A DNA stretch of 64,000 bases from Gossypium raimondii (GCF_025698545.1 NC_068575.1:56181980-56245979); one strand, 5' to 3'. Counted from the first letter of the stretch, positions 1 to 11,619 are shown. Translations and numbers: made by a program. The notes: a model not told the origin generated them from the letters alone.

Positions 1-416
1 ATTATTATTAAAATATGAATTAATAAAAATCATAACATAATCTCATGGGATCATGGTTGCCAAATTACAAATATTGATCCAAAATAATAATTATTCTCAT
101 TTTATATATATGAAAGATATCAAACATCTATACACCAAACAAGCAAGCATATCCATTTTTTAACTTCTCTATATTTTTCCCCAACCTATTAACATCAATT
201 CCAAAAATATTCCCCCAAAAATATCAAAAAAGAAAAAGGGTCATGCTCTACCATTTATGTATCTTCAACCTGAATCACTTTCCATACTCCCCACGTTCTT
301 CAACCCTCTTGGTCTCTGCATCATGCCAAAACCCCACATCAAAAACATGAATAATAGCATAAAAAATTATTGCATTGTAGGAAATGTAAAAGAAGAGAAA
401 CCAAATCATATATTAC
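1..416. other. Non-coding left edge, downstream of the eIF3j pseudogene
   Basis: AT-rich sequence with no convincing coding exon on either strand. On the minus strand it lies 3' of the last recognisable eIF3j pseudo-exon, so a final exon and 3' UTR would be expected here. A possible acceptor (TGATGCAG on the minus strand, near 330) is followed by sequence I cannot match to the usual acidic end of eIF3j. Confidence 0.4.
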
Positions 417-600
417 CTTCTTAGAACTCTTCTTTTCCTTAACTGCAATCTTCCCATTCTATAGAAAAATATATATATTTGACAAATCTAGCAAGAATTG
501 TTGTGACCGAAGATGCAATGTCTTTGGCATCAGCTACTTTCAAAGAAGTCAATGATAGTCTCATCACGGCCTTGAGTAGTGCAATATAGTGATAACTTTT
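417..600 (-). pseudogene. eIF3 subunit j pseudogene, 3' exon
   Basis: Read on the minus strand from 600, just after an AG acceptor, the frame gives KSYHYIALLKAVMRLSL and then SLKVADAKDIASS, which resembles the conserved C-terminal part of plant eIF3j. eIF3j is a 40S-associated subunit of the cytosolic eIF3 complex. After about residue 35 the frame runs into an AT-rich stretch near 470-490. The lysine-rich part that follows (VKEKKSSKK, ending at a GTAATA donor at 416) is in another frame. I read this as decay by small insertion. Together with the stop in the preceding exon and the missing middle exons, this marks a pseudogene. Recognition is from memory of the family and needs a protein search to confirm. 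Confidence 0.7.
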
Positions 601-683
601 CTGCATCAAATGATGTATTTAGGCAACGCGAGAACTTCCTTAATACAGTGACAATGCAATGAAAGAAAGATTGTTAAACTCAC

Positions 684-831
684 CTCATATGGGTAAAGCC
701 TATGAGAAATAAGCTCAGCATACTCCACAAAGTCACTTTCAGAATTGGGAATAAAATTATAAAGAGTCTTATCATCACCTTTCTTGAAAAACAGTTCAGT
801 CATTGATTTATAATCGGCTTATTCCACAAGC
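684..831 (-). pseudogene. eIF3 subunit j pseudogene, internal exon with premature stop
   Basis: The exon is bounded on the minus strand by an acceptor (TATTATAG, ending at 832) and a GTGAG donor (683). It encodes LVE, then a TAA stop at 819-821, then ADYKSMTELFFKKGDD and FIPNSESDFVEYAELI, followed by HRLYPYE. In plant eIF3j this segment normally runs straight through as LVE plus a glutamate. A single change of a GAA-type codon to TAA explains the stop. The exon splices in phase with the pseudo-exon at 417-600. A shorter product could only start at the downstream ATG (MTELFF), which would lack the N-terminal half. Confidence 0.8.
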
Positions 832-1038
832 CTATAATAGAAAGCAAAATGTCAGATCATGACACCTTATTGACAAAAAAGCAATGAAGAAAAAAATCAC
901 CTTTAGATATATACATATATATACACACACACAAAAATAAAAAATGGGTGGAGGATAACAATAAGACTTCAGCTAATTTAGAAACAAACTACAACAAAAT
1001 AGTTCTAAATGGAATTCAGCAAATTTAAGTTCTAGCAG

Positions 1039-1283
1039 TATTGGAATTATTCTGTAAATATGTATGGTAGTTTTTGTGTATATCTCTTTCTTTTTTAATT
1101 AGGAGATTAGATGCTAAAGTTAGTTTTTGTGTATATATCTTTCTTTTTAATTAGGAGATTAGATGTTAAAGTTTAGGAGATAATTTTTTGTTTCTATCTT
1201 TGTATTCTATTGTGTATATATATTCTTGTTTTTGGGTTGAATGAGAGACAGAGAAAATTCCCACGATTCTTGTGATTTTTTCA
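1039..1283 (+). repeat. Copia 5' LTR
   Basis: Nearly identical to 5,617-5,861. It contains an internal tandem duplication of about 53 bp (roughly 1,067-1,120 and 1,121-1,172) that both LTRs share. It ends in TTTTTTCA directly before the primer-binding site. Confidence 0.88.
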
Positions 1284-1301
1284 TGGTATCAGAGCAGGTT
1301 T
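1284..1301 (+). other. Copia primer-binding site
   Basis: TGGTATCAGAGCAGG immediately follows the 5' LTR. This is the usual sequence complementary to the 3' end of initiator methionine tRNA in plant Copia elements. Confidence 0.85.
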
Positions 1302-1493
1302 TGAATGTGTAAAGTTTTGCTAATAGCTAGTGGGAAAGGTGATTCTTGTCACAAATCCAGCGAATGGATGGTTGTGCGGAAAACGATTTCTCCGTACGAT
1401 ATAACCTCGCTTGATAATCCTGGACTTACAATGACTCAAGTACAATTGAAAGGGGAAAACTATGAAGAATAGGCTCGCTCTTTCAGAACGGTA

Positions 1494-2440
1494 TTGCGTG
1501 CTAGGAAGAAGTTCAAATTTATTGACGGATCGATTAAAAAACCAGATGATACATCAGACGACATTGAAGATTGGTGGACCATTAACTCGTTGTTAGTTTC
1601 GCGGATTCGGAATACCATTGAACCAACTCTTCGATCCACCATATCTCATATCGAGGTCGCTAAGAATTTGTGGGATGATATCCGAGAGAGATTTTCAATG
1701 GCCAATGGTCCAGGAATGCAACAACTCAGATCTAATCTTGCAGAATGCAAGCAAAAAGGATTGACTATTGTCAATTATTTTGGAAAATTGAAACTGATAT
1801 GGGATGAATTGGCAACTTTTGATCAATTGCCGACTTGTAAATGCGGGAATTGTACGTGTCAACTATCAGTCGAGTTGGAGAAGCGACGAGAAGAGGAAAA
1901 GGTTCACCACTTCTTGATGGGATTGGATGGGACATATAGCACGGTTAGATCCAACATCTTGGCTAACGATCCGTTGCCATCCTTGAGCAAGGCCTATTCG
2001 ATGGATATTCAGGAAGAACGACTGAAGACCATATCTCATGAGGTGGAAGATCGCCCCGATGTGATGGCTATGGCAGTGCAAAGTCGAGGCCGTGGAGAAA
2101 GTAAGCAGAAATGGGGGTTTATTCCCATTGCAAACAACTCGGACATGATATTGATAATTTTTTTGCTATTATTGGGTATCTTGAATGGTGGGGAGATCGA
2201 CCCCGAGGAACTGTAAAGGGTGGAAGCCGTGGCAAGAATTTGGGCCAGCGTCGATCAAACAGTCGAGGACGATGGGGGCAGCGAGCTAATACTGTCCAGA
2301 CCCAAACAGGGGGAGTATCGTCCTCAAATGCTAGCATTGATGAGACGGAAGCAAACACTTTGCCTGGGCTTAGCAATAAACAGTGGCAAGTTTTGCTCCA
2401 AGCCTTAGAGGGTATGAATCAGCCACAACTGAGAAGATGA
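1494..2440 (+). pseudogene. Copia gag (UBN2-type) with frameshifted zinc knuckle
   Basis: The first open stretch (1,494-2,216) carries the Gag_UBN2-like sequence: LWDDIRERFS, a cysteine-rich TCKCGNCTC segment and KVHHFLMGLDGTYSTVRSNI. Gag packages the element RNA into virus-like particles. The zinc-knuckle and basic tail (HCKQLGHD, EWWGDRPRG and a glycine/arginine-rich region) continue in a different frame from 2,111, so a frameshift lies near 2,110-2,130. Residues of the knuckle where cysteines are expected read Y and F, so zinc binding is probably lost. An in-frame TAG just after AACTATGAAGAA near 1,470 separates this stretch from the likely true start. Confidence 0.85.
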
Positions 2441-2454
2441 CAGGTAAGAAATTG

Positions 2455-5400
2455 TCTTGAATTATTGAAACAGAAGCGTCAAATCATATGACGGGTAATC
2501 TAAAATTTTTACATAATATTCATGAAATTCCTAGTTGTCCCGTTGAGTTACCGGATAAGAGTGAATCTGTGGCTACTTTGGAAGGATCTGTTGCTCTTGG
2601 AGGAGATTTATTGTTGCAAAATGTTCTATTTGTATCGAATTTGACATGCAATCTTATCTCTGTGTCACAACTTATGGAACATAATTCTTGCTTTATCCAG
2701 TTCACTGAAAAATTATGTGTTATATAAGACCGTACCTCGAGGATGCTGATTAGAGCGGGTGAACAAAGGGATGGACTCTACTACTTTCGGGAAATTCCAA
2801 GGATCAAGACAATGAGGGTGACTGCCGGTAACTCGTTAGAAATGTGGCACAAGCGGTTAGGTCATCCATCTATGCAGATGACTAAACTTGTTTTGAAGGT
2901 AGATAGAGGTAGTAGGGATGAGATTTTGAATAAATGTTGTGATGTGTGCCTTCGAGAAAAACAAACTAGAGAAGTTTTTCCTTTAAGTGAACATCGTGCA
3001 ATTGATATTTTTGAATTGATACATTGTGATTTATGGGGTCCTTATAACACTTTGTCTACTTGTGGTGCATCATATTTTCTGACATTAGTTGATGATTTTT
3101 CAAGAAGTGTGTGGATTTTCTTGATCAACAATAAATCTGAAGTACCTTCAGTGTTCAAAAATTTCTTCACTATGATCAATCGACAATTTGATAAACAAGT
3201 AAAAATGGTACGAAGTGACAACGGAAAAGAATTTACTTGCATGAAGAACTATTTTGTGGAACATGGTATTATTTTCTAATCTTCATGTATCGGCACTCCA
3301 CAACAAAATGGGAGAGTCGAAAGAAAGCATAGGTACATCTTAAATGTTGCGCGTGCTCTTAGATTTCAAGGATCGCTTCCTATTAAGTTCTGGGGTGAGT
3401 GCATTTTGACTGCCGGTTACCTAATTAATCAAACTCCCTGTACGATTTTAAATGGAAAGACGCCATATGAGGCTCTCTATGGTCGATAACCAGATTTTGG
3501 TCACCTAAAAATTTTTGGGTCTTTGTGTTACGCTCACTGTAAGACTAGGGATAAGTTTGCCAGCCGAAGTAGAAAATGTGTGTTCATGGGTTATCCTTAT
3601 GGGAAGAAAGGTTGGCGTTTATATGACTTAGAAAAAATTGAATTCTTTGTCTCTAGAGATGTTGTTTTCTTTGAAGATCAATTTCCTTTTGCTACAGCTT
3701 TTGCAAATCAGTCCATGATCAACACATTGCACTCCCTCAAAGTGAAGGACTTGACAAGGCATGGAATGAGGTAGCGGTTTTAAATGATAGCCAAGCTACT
3801 GACATAGATGAGCAGCAGGCTAAAAATAATAATGAAAGTAGCTAAATTGATACTCGAAGTGGTGATGAAGAGTTGGGACGTGGGCAGCGTTTAAAGCAGT
3901 CCTCAGTTCGATTGTGGGACTTTGTCATACACACCATTCAGAGAAAAAGTCCATCCCCAAAATTCTCCCCTCCACGGCATTCGCAAGGTAAGCCTTATCC
4001 TATAGCGCATTATGTGAACTGTGATAAATTTTCTGTGCAACATCAGAATTTTCTTGCAACCATTACCGCAGAACGAGAGCTGAAATCTTATTCTGAACCT
4101 GCTAGAAGCAAAGAATGGCGTAATGCCATGTCTAGTGAAATCCAGGCTTTAGAAAAGCAAAGAACATGGGAGATTGAGGATCTTCCGAAAGGGAAAAAGG
4201 CACTCGGATGTAAATGGGTATATAAAATAAAACATCACTCTGATGGCTCCGTTGAATGATTCAAAGCTCGTCTTGTGATTCTTGGTAATCATCAAGTGGC
4301 TGGACTTGACTACACCGACACATTTGCACCAGTTGCAAAGATGGTTACTGTTCATGTTTTTCTTACCATTGCCGCAACTAAGCAATGGGAATTACATCAA
4401 ATGGATGTGCATAGTGCTTTTCTATATGGGGATCTTCAGGAGAAGTTTATATGACGATACCATCCGGATTTCGAGTAACACAACCGGGAAAAGTGTGTAA
4501 GCTTCGAAAATCTCTTTATGGGCTCAAGCAAGCGCCAAGATGCTGGTTTTCCAAGCTTTCGACAGCCTTAAAAGATTATGGATTCAAACAATCACATTCG
4601 GATTGCTCTCTTTTTACCTTGCAACGAGATACATCTCAAGTTAATGTTCTCGTTTATGTTGATGATTTGATTATCTCAGGTAATAATCATGAAGCTATTG
4701 AGTCTTTTAAATCTTATCTCAGTAATTGTTTTCATATGAAGGTTTTGGGACCCTTAAAATATTTTCTTGGGGTAGAAGTTGCGCGTTTTCCAGAGGGGAT
4801 TGTTTTGAATCAACGCAAATACATTCTTGACATCATCTCGGAAGTTGGACTTTTAGGAGCCAAACCAGTAAATATTCCTATTGAGCAAAATCATAAGTTA
4901 GTTCTTGCTACCGGTTCTTTTTTAAATGATCCGGAACCATATCGTCGTTTGGTTTGACGACTTATTTATTTATGCTTCACAAGACCAGAGCTTGCATACA
5001 GTGTCCATATTTTATCTCAATTCATGCAACAACCACGCATTGATCATTGGAATGTAGCGCGTCGAGTTATTCGTTTCTTGAAAGGAACTCCGGGTCAATG
5101 AGTGTTTTTGAGTAGCAAAAGTGATCTACGGTTGTACGGTTGGTGCGATGCGGATTGGGCCGGTTGTCCGTTGACAAGATGATCACTCACAGGATGATTG
5201 ATTTTCTTGGGCACTTCTCCGGTATCTTGGAAGACAAAGAAACAACATACGGTATCTCGATCCTCCGTCGAAGCAGAATATCGATCCATGGCTGTAACCA
5301 CATGTGAGCTCAAGTGGTTAAAGGGATTATTAGGTAGTCTTGGAGTCTCTCATCCGCACTCAATAACGCTTGCTTGTGATAGTCAAGCTGCTCTTTATAT

Positions 5401-5611
5401 ATCTCACAATTCAGTTTTTCATGAGCGCACCAAACATATCGAGGTGGATTGTCATTTTCTTCGGGATGAAATTCTCAAAGGCAATGTGAAACCTACCTAT
5501 GTTCCAACAACGTCACAACTTGCGGATATATTTACCAAGACTCTTGGTCAGACATCATTTCGTTCTCTCCTTTGCAAGTTGGGCATCCATGGTCTTCATG
5601 CTCCAACTTGA
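2455..5611 (+). pseudogene. Copia pol: protease, integrase, RT, RNase H remains
   Basis: Domains in order: a protease remnant (SNHMTG near 2,480) whose catalytic DTG position reads ETE; the gag-pre-integrase H-C zinc finger (MWHKRLGHP then CDVCL, 2,840-2,950); the integrase core with its Asp in HCDLWGP (near 3,030), Asp in SDNGKEF (near 3,220) and Glu in NGRVERKH (near 3,320); reverse transcriptase from CKWVYKIK (near 4,210) to YVDD (near 4,660); and RNase H with DADWAG (near 5,150), EAEYRSMA and [11 protein letters not shown]. In-frame stops fall near 3,280, 3,488, 4,257, 4,960, 5,098 and 5,180, with a shift near 4,450. The enzymes would make and integrate a cDNA copy, but this copy cannot encode them intact. 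Confidence 0.92.
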
Positions 5612-5616
5612 GGGGG

Positions 5617-5861
5617 CATTGGAATTATTCTGTAAATATGTATGGTAGTTTTTGTGTATATCTCTTTCTTTTTTAATTAGGAGATTAGATGCTAAAGTTA
5701 GTTTTTGTGTATATCTCTTTCTTTTTAATTAGGAGATTAGATGCTAAAGTTTAGGAGATAATTTTTGGTTTCTATCTTTGTATTTTACTGTGTATATATA
5801 TTCTTGTTTTTGGGTTGAATGAAAGACAAAGAAAATTCCCACAATTCTTGTGATTTTTTCA
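5617..5861 (+). repeat. Copia 3' LTR
   Basis: Matches the 5' LTR with only scattered differences and carries the same internal tandem duplication. It follows the polypurine run TTGAGGGGG. Confidence 0.88.
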
Positions 5862-6459
5862 AGCAATATTAAGATATTCATGTTAATGAGTTTATAACAA
5901 AAAATCTAGGAAAACACTATGATTCTGTCAATATCCACAAAATTGTTATAAGTGACATTGTAATTAGCCTCAAAGCAAATCTTATGCCACCATAAAAAAA
6001 GATACAGGGAGATGCTCTATCTACTTGGTTCTAGATCCAAATGGTAATAATAGAATACATGAATCACTATTAATGACCGATCAAATTTCTTAATTGATAC
6101 AGTAGGATGGTAATGGGTCACATGGATATTTTCTTATCACATCAAGAATGAGGTGTATCTTAATAGAGTTTGAATTACCAAATTTAAGTTATATTCTTAT
6201 CACATCGAGAATGAGGTGCAACTTAATAGAGTTTGAATTACCAAATTTAACTTTTAAATCAGGTTGCTAAATTAGGATTAGATATGATTTATCCATCTGA
6301 CAATGCCATAAGATACATGTATCAAAAATCAAATCAGGACCAATCCAGAAATAACTAATAAATTTTAGAATAACACAAGCAAATCCATACACCGTGCTCA
6401 ACACTTGTAACCAGGTTTTTCTTGTCTATGTTTAGTTGGTTTAAAAGGTTGCAATTTTG
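5862..6459. other. Remnant of host intron between the two retrotransposons
   Basis: AT-rich sequence with no exon-like signals in either strand. It is presumably part of the original eIF3j intron. It contains a roughly 62-bp tandem duplication at 6,131-6,255. Confidence 0.5.
6131..6255. repeat. 62-bp tandem duplication
   Basis: Two adjacent copies share TTCTTATCACATC, GAATGAGGTG and the TAATAGAGTTTGAATTACC segment with few mismatches. Confidence 0.8.
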
Positions 6460-6464
6460 AACAT

Positions 6465-8601
6465 TGTAATACCCAATTATTGTCCGGGCCCAACTAAGCC
6501 TAAGGCCCAAACCCATTAAATCCAAATCATTGACCCTAAATCTTAGCCCAATTACAGTGTGGCCCAAAGTAAAAATTTTCAAAGGATAGTAGCAACCCTA
6601 GCAGTTAGCAACATCTCACCACCGCAAAGAATCGCCCATCGCCTCATCGTCGCACCTTGCCCACGTTCAAAGAATCGGTTCCATCACCCCACGACGCAAT
6701 CACCCACGATCAACGATCCCTTGCGTCTATTATGCACGCTCGTTCTACAAACGAACCACGAACAAAGAAGATATACACGCAGAAAACAATTGTAAATGTT
6801 TTTTGAGTAAAGGCTATATAAAAGCCAATCGAATCATAAAGGAGGTGGGCAAAAATATTGTATGAAAAGTTAAAGAAAATACGAAAAAGAAAATACAAGA
6901 AAAGAATAAACAGATTTTGAAGGTGAGTGGCTTCTTGTTTTTTTCCCTTTTGTTCTTTTACTATTTTCATTTTATTTTTTGTTTTGCTTTCGTTTCTAAA
7001 AAATAAAGAAAGGGAGTTAAGGAAATTTACCGGCGTGGCGTCGTTGAAGCTCCTTTATTTCGTCGCCATTGGAGCAGGGAAAGTGTTTTTCAGAGGGAGA
7101 GCAAGACGGCAGTATCAAAGAAAGAAAGAAAATGAGTTTTAGGGTTTAAAAAGGGGAATTTTATTTGGTTTTAAGTTGATGGGTTATTTATAATTTAGGC
7201 CCTTCATGTTTTCATGGTTTTCAAAATCACTGTTTTTTATTATTTTCAAATTTTCTCATGAAACATTATTAATGTTTTGATTTAAATCAATATTGCGCAG
7301 TGCTTTAGATGGTTTGGGTAAATTGTTTTTTGGGTCCTTCCCTTGGTTGCGCGTGTTTGAATTACTCACTTTCTTGTTTTTATTTTCAAATTCGGCTCAT
7401 AAATTCTGTTTGGCTTTTAAATTTAGTCCTTAATTTGTTTCTTTTAGTTTTTTTTATATTGTTTATATTATTCATTAGTATAATTATTACTATATTATTA
7501 TTATTGCACGTATATATTTGTGCATATATATGTAAATATGTGTATATTCTAAATGCTTTAAATATATATGTAGTACATATATATTTTATTATCATATCAT
7601 TTTATATTTATAGTTTATATATATTTTATATACATTCATATTTTTATAATATTTATATTTTCATGTTTTAAAATTTATATGTTCATACATTTTTATAACA
7701 TGTACATATATTTTGCATTCTTTTCAAGGTTTATTATAAATATTTTCCATTTTTTAAATACATTATACTTATACATTTTTTAAAATATATTAATATATTT
7801 TATATGTATTTTATCATTGTTTTATTTTTATGATTTATGCATTTTCTCTCATATCCATGTACATATTTGCAAAATTGTTGATACATTATGCTTATGTATA
7901 CACATAATTTAAATTAAAATATTTGTTCCATATTGCATTGACATTTTAATACATTTTTTTAAATACATTTTGATTTTGTGAAAACATTAAAATTATTTTT
8001 ATGATTCAAAGATTTTCAAAATAAAAACGATATTCAAAGTTAGGGATTTTCGAGGAAAATTGAGCCCTAACGTATTGGGTTCCGATTTTCTTTGTTAATT
8101 CCAAATAACCGAGAATATTCGTTATTTAAAATATATAAACAAAAATCATTTTCGGGAATTCAATATGTTATGTCCTAACGCATTGGGCATGACATATTGC
8201 TTTCTCGAAATGAAGATTTTCTTTAAAAAATTAATTAAAAAGCGATATTCAAAATTCGGGGATATTGAGAAATTGTACCCTAACGTATTGGGTCTCAATT
8301 TCTTCGCATGACTTGAATAATTGATTATCCTTTTCAGATTTCAAAATTTGAGTTTAACAAAATCTTTTTTTTTCGACACCAAGATATTAAATAATCAATT
8401 TGGTACCGATTTTGGGCGTTGCGAGGGTGCTAACCCTTCCTCGTGCGTAACTGACTCCCGAACCCGTTTTCTTAAATTTCGTAGACCAGAATCGTTTTTA
8501 AGGTGAGCCGATCACACCTCAATAAAGGATCGGTGGCGACTCCAATTCTTGTTTTTTAAAGTCGACAACTAAATTTTTGTTTTCAAAAAATGGTTTCGAC
8601 A
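6465..8601 (+). repeat. 5' LTR of the Tat-like element
   Basis: Begins TGTAATACCCAATTATTGTC and ends ATGGTTTCGACA. It aligns along its whole length with 15,699-17,822. Small ORFs inside it (for example near 6,559, 6,927 and 7,309) are repeated in the other LTR and look non-coding; the one at 7,309 is simply AT-rich sequence. The motif CCTAACG(T/C)ATTGGG occurs three times between 8,060 and 8,290. Confidence 0.93.
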
Positions 8602-8604
8602 GCT

Positions 8605-8623
8605 TGGCGACTCCACTGGGGAC
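8605..8623 (+). other. Primer-binding site of the Tat-like element
   Basis: TTGGCGACTCCACTGGGGAC starts three to four bases after the 5' LTR. This form is typical of Tat/Ogre elements, which as I recall are primed by an arginine tRNA; the tRNA identity is from memory. Confidence 0.7.
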
Positions 8624-9710
8624 TGGTTAGAGAGTCGAGCCGTAAATTGATTAATTTTTGTCTTTTGGTCGAAAAGTCAAATTTTGTTTTAAAATTCATG
8701 ATTTCCCCTTTGCATTCATGGGTTTTTATCATGATATGTTTGTTTAATTGGTCTAAGTTTGTTCGTGTGTTTGCATTTTGCATTACATGGACGATTTTAC
8801 CCCTCTAAGTGGGAGTGAGAAGCTACTCCTTCATGAGGTTTTCACCTCCGTGCAGGATAGTGGATCGCTTTCGTGATACATCTGTACCTATGTCTTCGTG
8901 AGATTTTCATCTCCGTGTAGCCATAGGGAAATGTATTCCCCTGAACTGAACTCGGTCTATATGAGCCTATAATGGGTGAGGATCGAGGAATCTGCTGGTT
9001 CGGGTACCCTTGCTCTAGAAGCTAAACCTCATATAGTGAATTTTAGGAACTTACCCTAGGTAGAATTATACCAAACCCTAGTAGTTACCCAAGTAGGTAT
9101 TTCATTATTTTCTGTTTGTTTTTATACCTGATACTAACTTCTTGTGTTTTGTTTTGATTGCATGACATTTTGATTGCATTGCATTTTCATCTTAGAAAAG
9201 AGATGTTGATTTAAGTTCGATTACTGACTTAGAAAGCTTGTCATGGAATACGGATTTCTTGATAAAATGGAAGATAATACAGTTGCCCGAATATATCCTG
9301 AGAAACACGATAAGGGCGATGGAAGAGTTCATGACTTTACTTTGTGGCCCGAGGATTCAAGATGATTATTCGAGAGCTGTCGACATTCTAAATTCCTTAA
9401 AGAAGCTAATAAGCCTTACGAGGATGGGCAGAGGATGGATTGCAACCAATATCAAACAAAAAGGAGCTAGTAGTGTTGTTCATTGGAAATTTACGAGATT
9501 TATCTTAAACATCCAGATGAAGTAAGAGGTCGATGTTTCTTGGAGTATGAGGGCGAGGCCGTACATGCATCTGTTTTATGTAAAGAAGTTTGTCTTCTAG
9601 TGAAGTTTTCTAAATGGAATTGAATCAGAATCAACGTCTCTTTATGCATTCATTTCATGCATTCGCATTACATGACATCATATGCATTAAAATCCATTAA
9701 AAGGGCCTAA

Positions 9711-9956
9711 TTGGGTAAAATTATTTCAGTCAATTTGGAAAACCAACACCCTTACGGCACCCAAGTAAAGACTATAGAAATGGACCAAAGGTTGGAGAAA
9801 TTAGAGCGAATGCAAATACAGATGCAAGAGCAACTGACTGAATTTCAACAGGAAATGAGAGATATGATAATAGAATTACAGAGAGCTATTACGAATCAGT
9901 TAACCCGGTTGCTAGCTAGAGAGTTAGAGAAAGGGAAAGACTCGGTGGTTCATTAA
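9711..9956 (+). CDS. Small coiled-coil ORF upstream of gag
   Basis: An 81-residue frame rich in E, Q, L and M (MDQRLEKLERMQIQMQEQL then TEFQQEMRDMIIELQRAITN) is predicted by eye to form a coiled coil over about residues 22-75. It ends in TAA 145 bp before the next long frame. In related elements a coiled-coil segment precedes the nucleocapsid part of Gag, so this is probably the N-terminal part of a Gag now separated by a stop. Expression is unknown. Confidence 0.5.
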   Translation: MGKIISVNLENQHPYGTQVKTIEMDQRLEKLERMQIQMQEQLTEFQQEMRDMIIELQRAITNQLTRLLARELEKGKDSVVH

Positions 9957-10100
9957 TAGGTTTATAATAAGGATCTTGCCTATTCCCTAGGTTGTACTCC
10001 AATAAATGTCCAGGTCCAGCCAGGTGGGCGTCCACAAGAGGCACTCTTTACTATTAGATCCCAACAATATCAAACTGGCACATCAACACCAGTAAGTTGC

Positions 10101-10901
10101 TTGACAGGCTTAGGATCCAATTTGAGGAACAATTTAGCTAATCCTATTGCTATTGATAGCCCAGCAGAAGTAAAGCAGGCGAGAGAAGGGTACCCAAATA
10201 CTACAAAGGCCCTAAAGAAGAAGGGGAATAAGAGGGATAATGCAGATAGATATAACAATGGTCACTCAAAACTAATCACTGTGGGTCGGCCAAGGATAGA
10301 AACTACTAACCATCCGAGCCCTTTAAAGCAAGAATCTTGCACGAAGACAAATACAGAAAGGCTTCAGTTCATGCCTATACCGATGTCATATAGCGAGCTA
10401 TATGAGAGCCTATTTAATGCACACGTCGTTGCACCTTTCTACTTAAAGCCTTTTCAACCTCCGTATCCTAAATGGTATGATGCAAATGCTCAGTGTGAAT
10501 ACCATGCGGGAATTGCGGGGCATTCGATAGAAAATTGCACTGCTTTCAAGAAGCTAGTTGAGAGGTTCATCAATAGGGGTATTGTCAAGTTTGATGAATC
10601 ATCTAATCTGATACACAATCATATTGATAATGGGGTAAGAGTGAGAGCAAGAAGGGGATTAGTTATTTCTGATTCAAGAGGTAATCATAGAAATGCATTG
10701 AACCATCGTGAGTTCCATCACGAGAAGGGATACGAGACCCAAGAGAGTGTGGAACTCAAGACCTTGGTTTCGGGCATGATTGATGACAAAGAGATGGAGT
10801 TTTGTGAGGAACTTAAAGAGGAGAGAAATATACACACAATGTTGAGAAGTGTTCAAATCAATGCCATATATGAAGACACAATCGAAAATGGACCTTGTTA
10901 G
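10101..10901 (+). CDS. Tat-like gag, C-terminal part
   Basis: A 266-residue open frame. Residues about 90-110 read QFMPIPMSYSELYESLFNAH and are followed by PPYPKWYDANAQCEYHAGIA and GHSIENCTAFK. The C-x-Y-H-x4-GH-x4-C arrangement resembles the zinc-knuckle-like element of Tat-lineage Gag proteins. The sequence upstream (basic, Lys/Arg/Asn-rich) fits a nucleic-acid-binding domain. No start codon near 10,101 is strongly supported; the frame probably continues from upstream coding sequence (PRQEALFTIRS-like words near 10,030) in the intact family. It could still be translated because the frame is open, but no downstream pol is present. Confidence 0.65.
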   Translation: MTGLGSNLRNNLANPIAIDSPAEVKQAREGYPNTTKALKKKGNKRDNADRYNNGHSKLITVGRPRIETTNHPSPLKQESCTKTNTERLQFMPIPMSYSELYESLFNAHVVAPFYLKPFQPPYPKWYDANAQCEYHAGIAGHSIENCTAFKKLVERFINRGIVKFDESSNLIHNHIDNGVRVRARRGLVISDSRGNHRNALNHREFHHEKGYETQESVELKTLVSGMIDDKEMEFCEELKEERNIHTMLRSVQINAIYEDTIENGPC

Positions 10902-11249
10902 ATATCCACATTTGTAAACCTGAGAGTGTTTTAAATAAACAGACTGTAGAAGAAATCTCTATAGTATTTAGAGCTTACTTAGAGTAATGTTCAAGACACT
11001 TGTTGCTTTTAGCCTAGAGGCAATAAGAATTCCTTTGTGAAATAGGCTCATGTCTGAACGTTGTTATTTTAATGAAGTGCATCATTGCAATCATTCTTTT
11101 GAACCAATATTCTTTCGGTCCTTTTGAATAATTATTCTTTCATTCTTTTAGATTTTTTTCCACATTCATTCATAATCATATTGTACAGATAGTTCTTCAT
11201 AAATTTATACATTCTTTTGTATATTCTTTCGTATTTATTATGGGCCCCC

Positions 11250-11580
11250 AGATATCAATGACTTGAATGACACTGCTACAGATTTAGAATCTCTTTTTGA
11301 GCAAGACATGTGTTTAGAGGGATCTCATGACTTTGAAGATGACATAGATCGTAGCCTATCTCCAGACTTGTTGAGGATGGTAGAGCAAGAAAAGAACAAA
11401 TTTTACCTCTTAAAGAGACAATGGAGATTGTGACTTTAAGAGAACATGCATAACCGGAGAAACAAAGTAAGACCTTGTTGAGTTACCTTAAGGGTTCAAA
11501 GATGTTATCGCATGGTCATACCAGGACGTGCCCGAGTTAAGTACTGATATTGTAATTTGAGCAACAGCACAACGTTAAAA
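11250..11580 (+). pseudogene. Gag-pol fragment just upstream of RT
   Basis: The plus-strand frame from about 11,250 gives INDLNDTATDLESLFEQDMC and then FEDDIDRSLSPDLLRMVEQE before stops. Further on, FKDVIAWSYQDVPELSTDI is recognisable, the lead-in to reverse transcriptase in Tat-type polyproteins. The sequence then breaks off near 11,575 and no RT core follows. Confidence 0.6.
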
Positions 11581-11619
11581 ATTTTCAGTATGTTCAAGAT
11601 TCACATCATGGACGATGCA

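Larger units (their letters stand above)
1039..5861 (+). mobile_element. Ty1/Copia LTR retrotransposon, full length but coding-dead
   Basis: Two 245-bp LTRs (1,039-1,283 and 5,617-5,861) flank gag and pol remains in the order gag, protease, integrase, reverse transcriptase, RNase H. That order is diagnostic of Copia. A methionine-type primer-binding site (TGGTATCAGAGCAGG) follows the 5' LTR and a G-rich polypurine tract (TTGAGGGGG) precedes the 3' LTR. The flanks AGCAG (1,034-1,038) and AGCAA (5,862-5,866) look like a 5-bp target duplication with one change. The LTR termini are degraded from the usual TG..CA. The coding frame is broken by at least eight stops and frameshifts, so it is immobile by itself. 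It lies in what was an intron of the minus-strand eIF3j gene, in opposite orientation. Confidence 0.92.

Noticed and set aside
7309-7671. 120-codon hydrophobic ORF
   Set aside because: It lies in the LTR of the Tat-like element, is AT-rich low-complexity sequence, and its copy in the other LTR (16,688-16,900) is broken.
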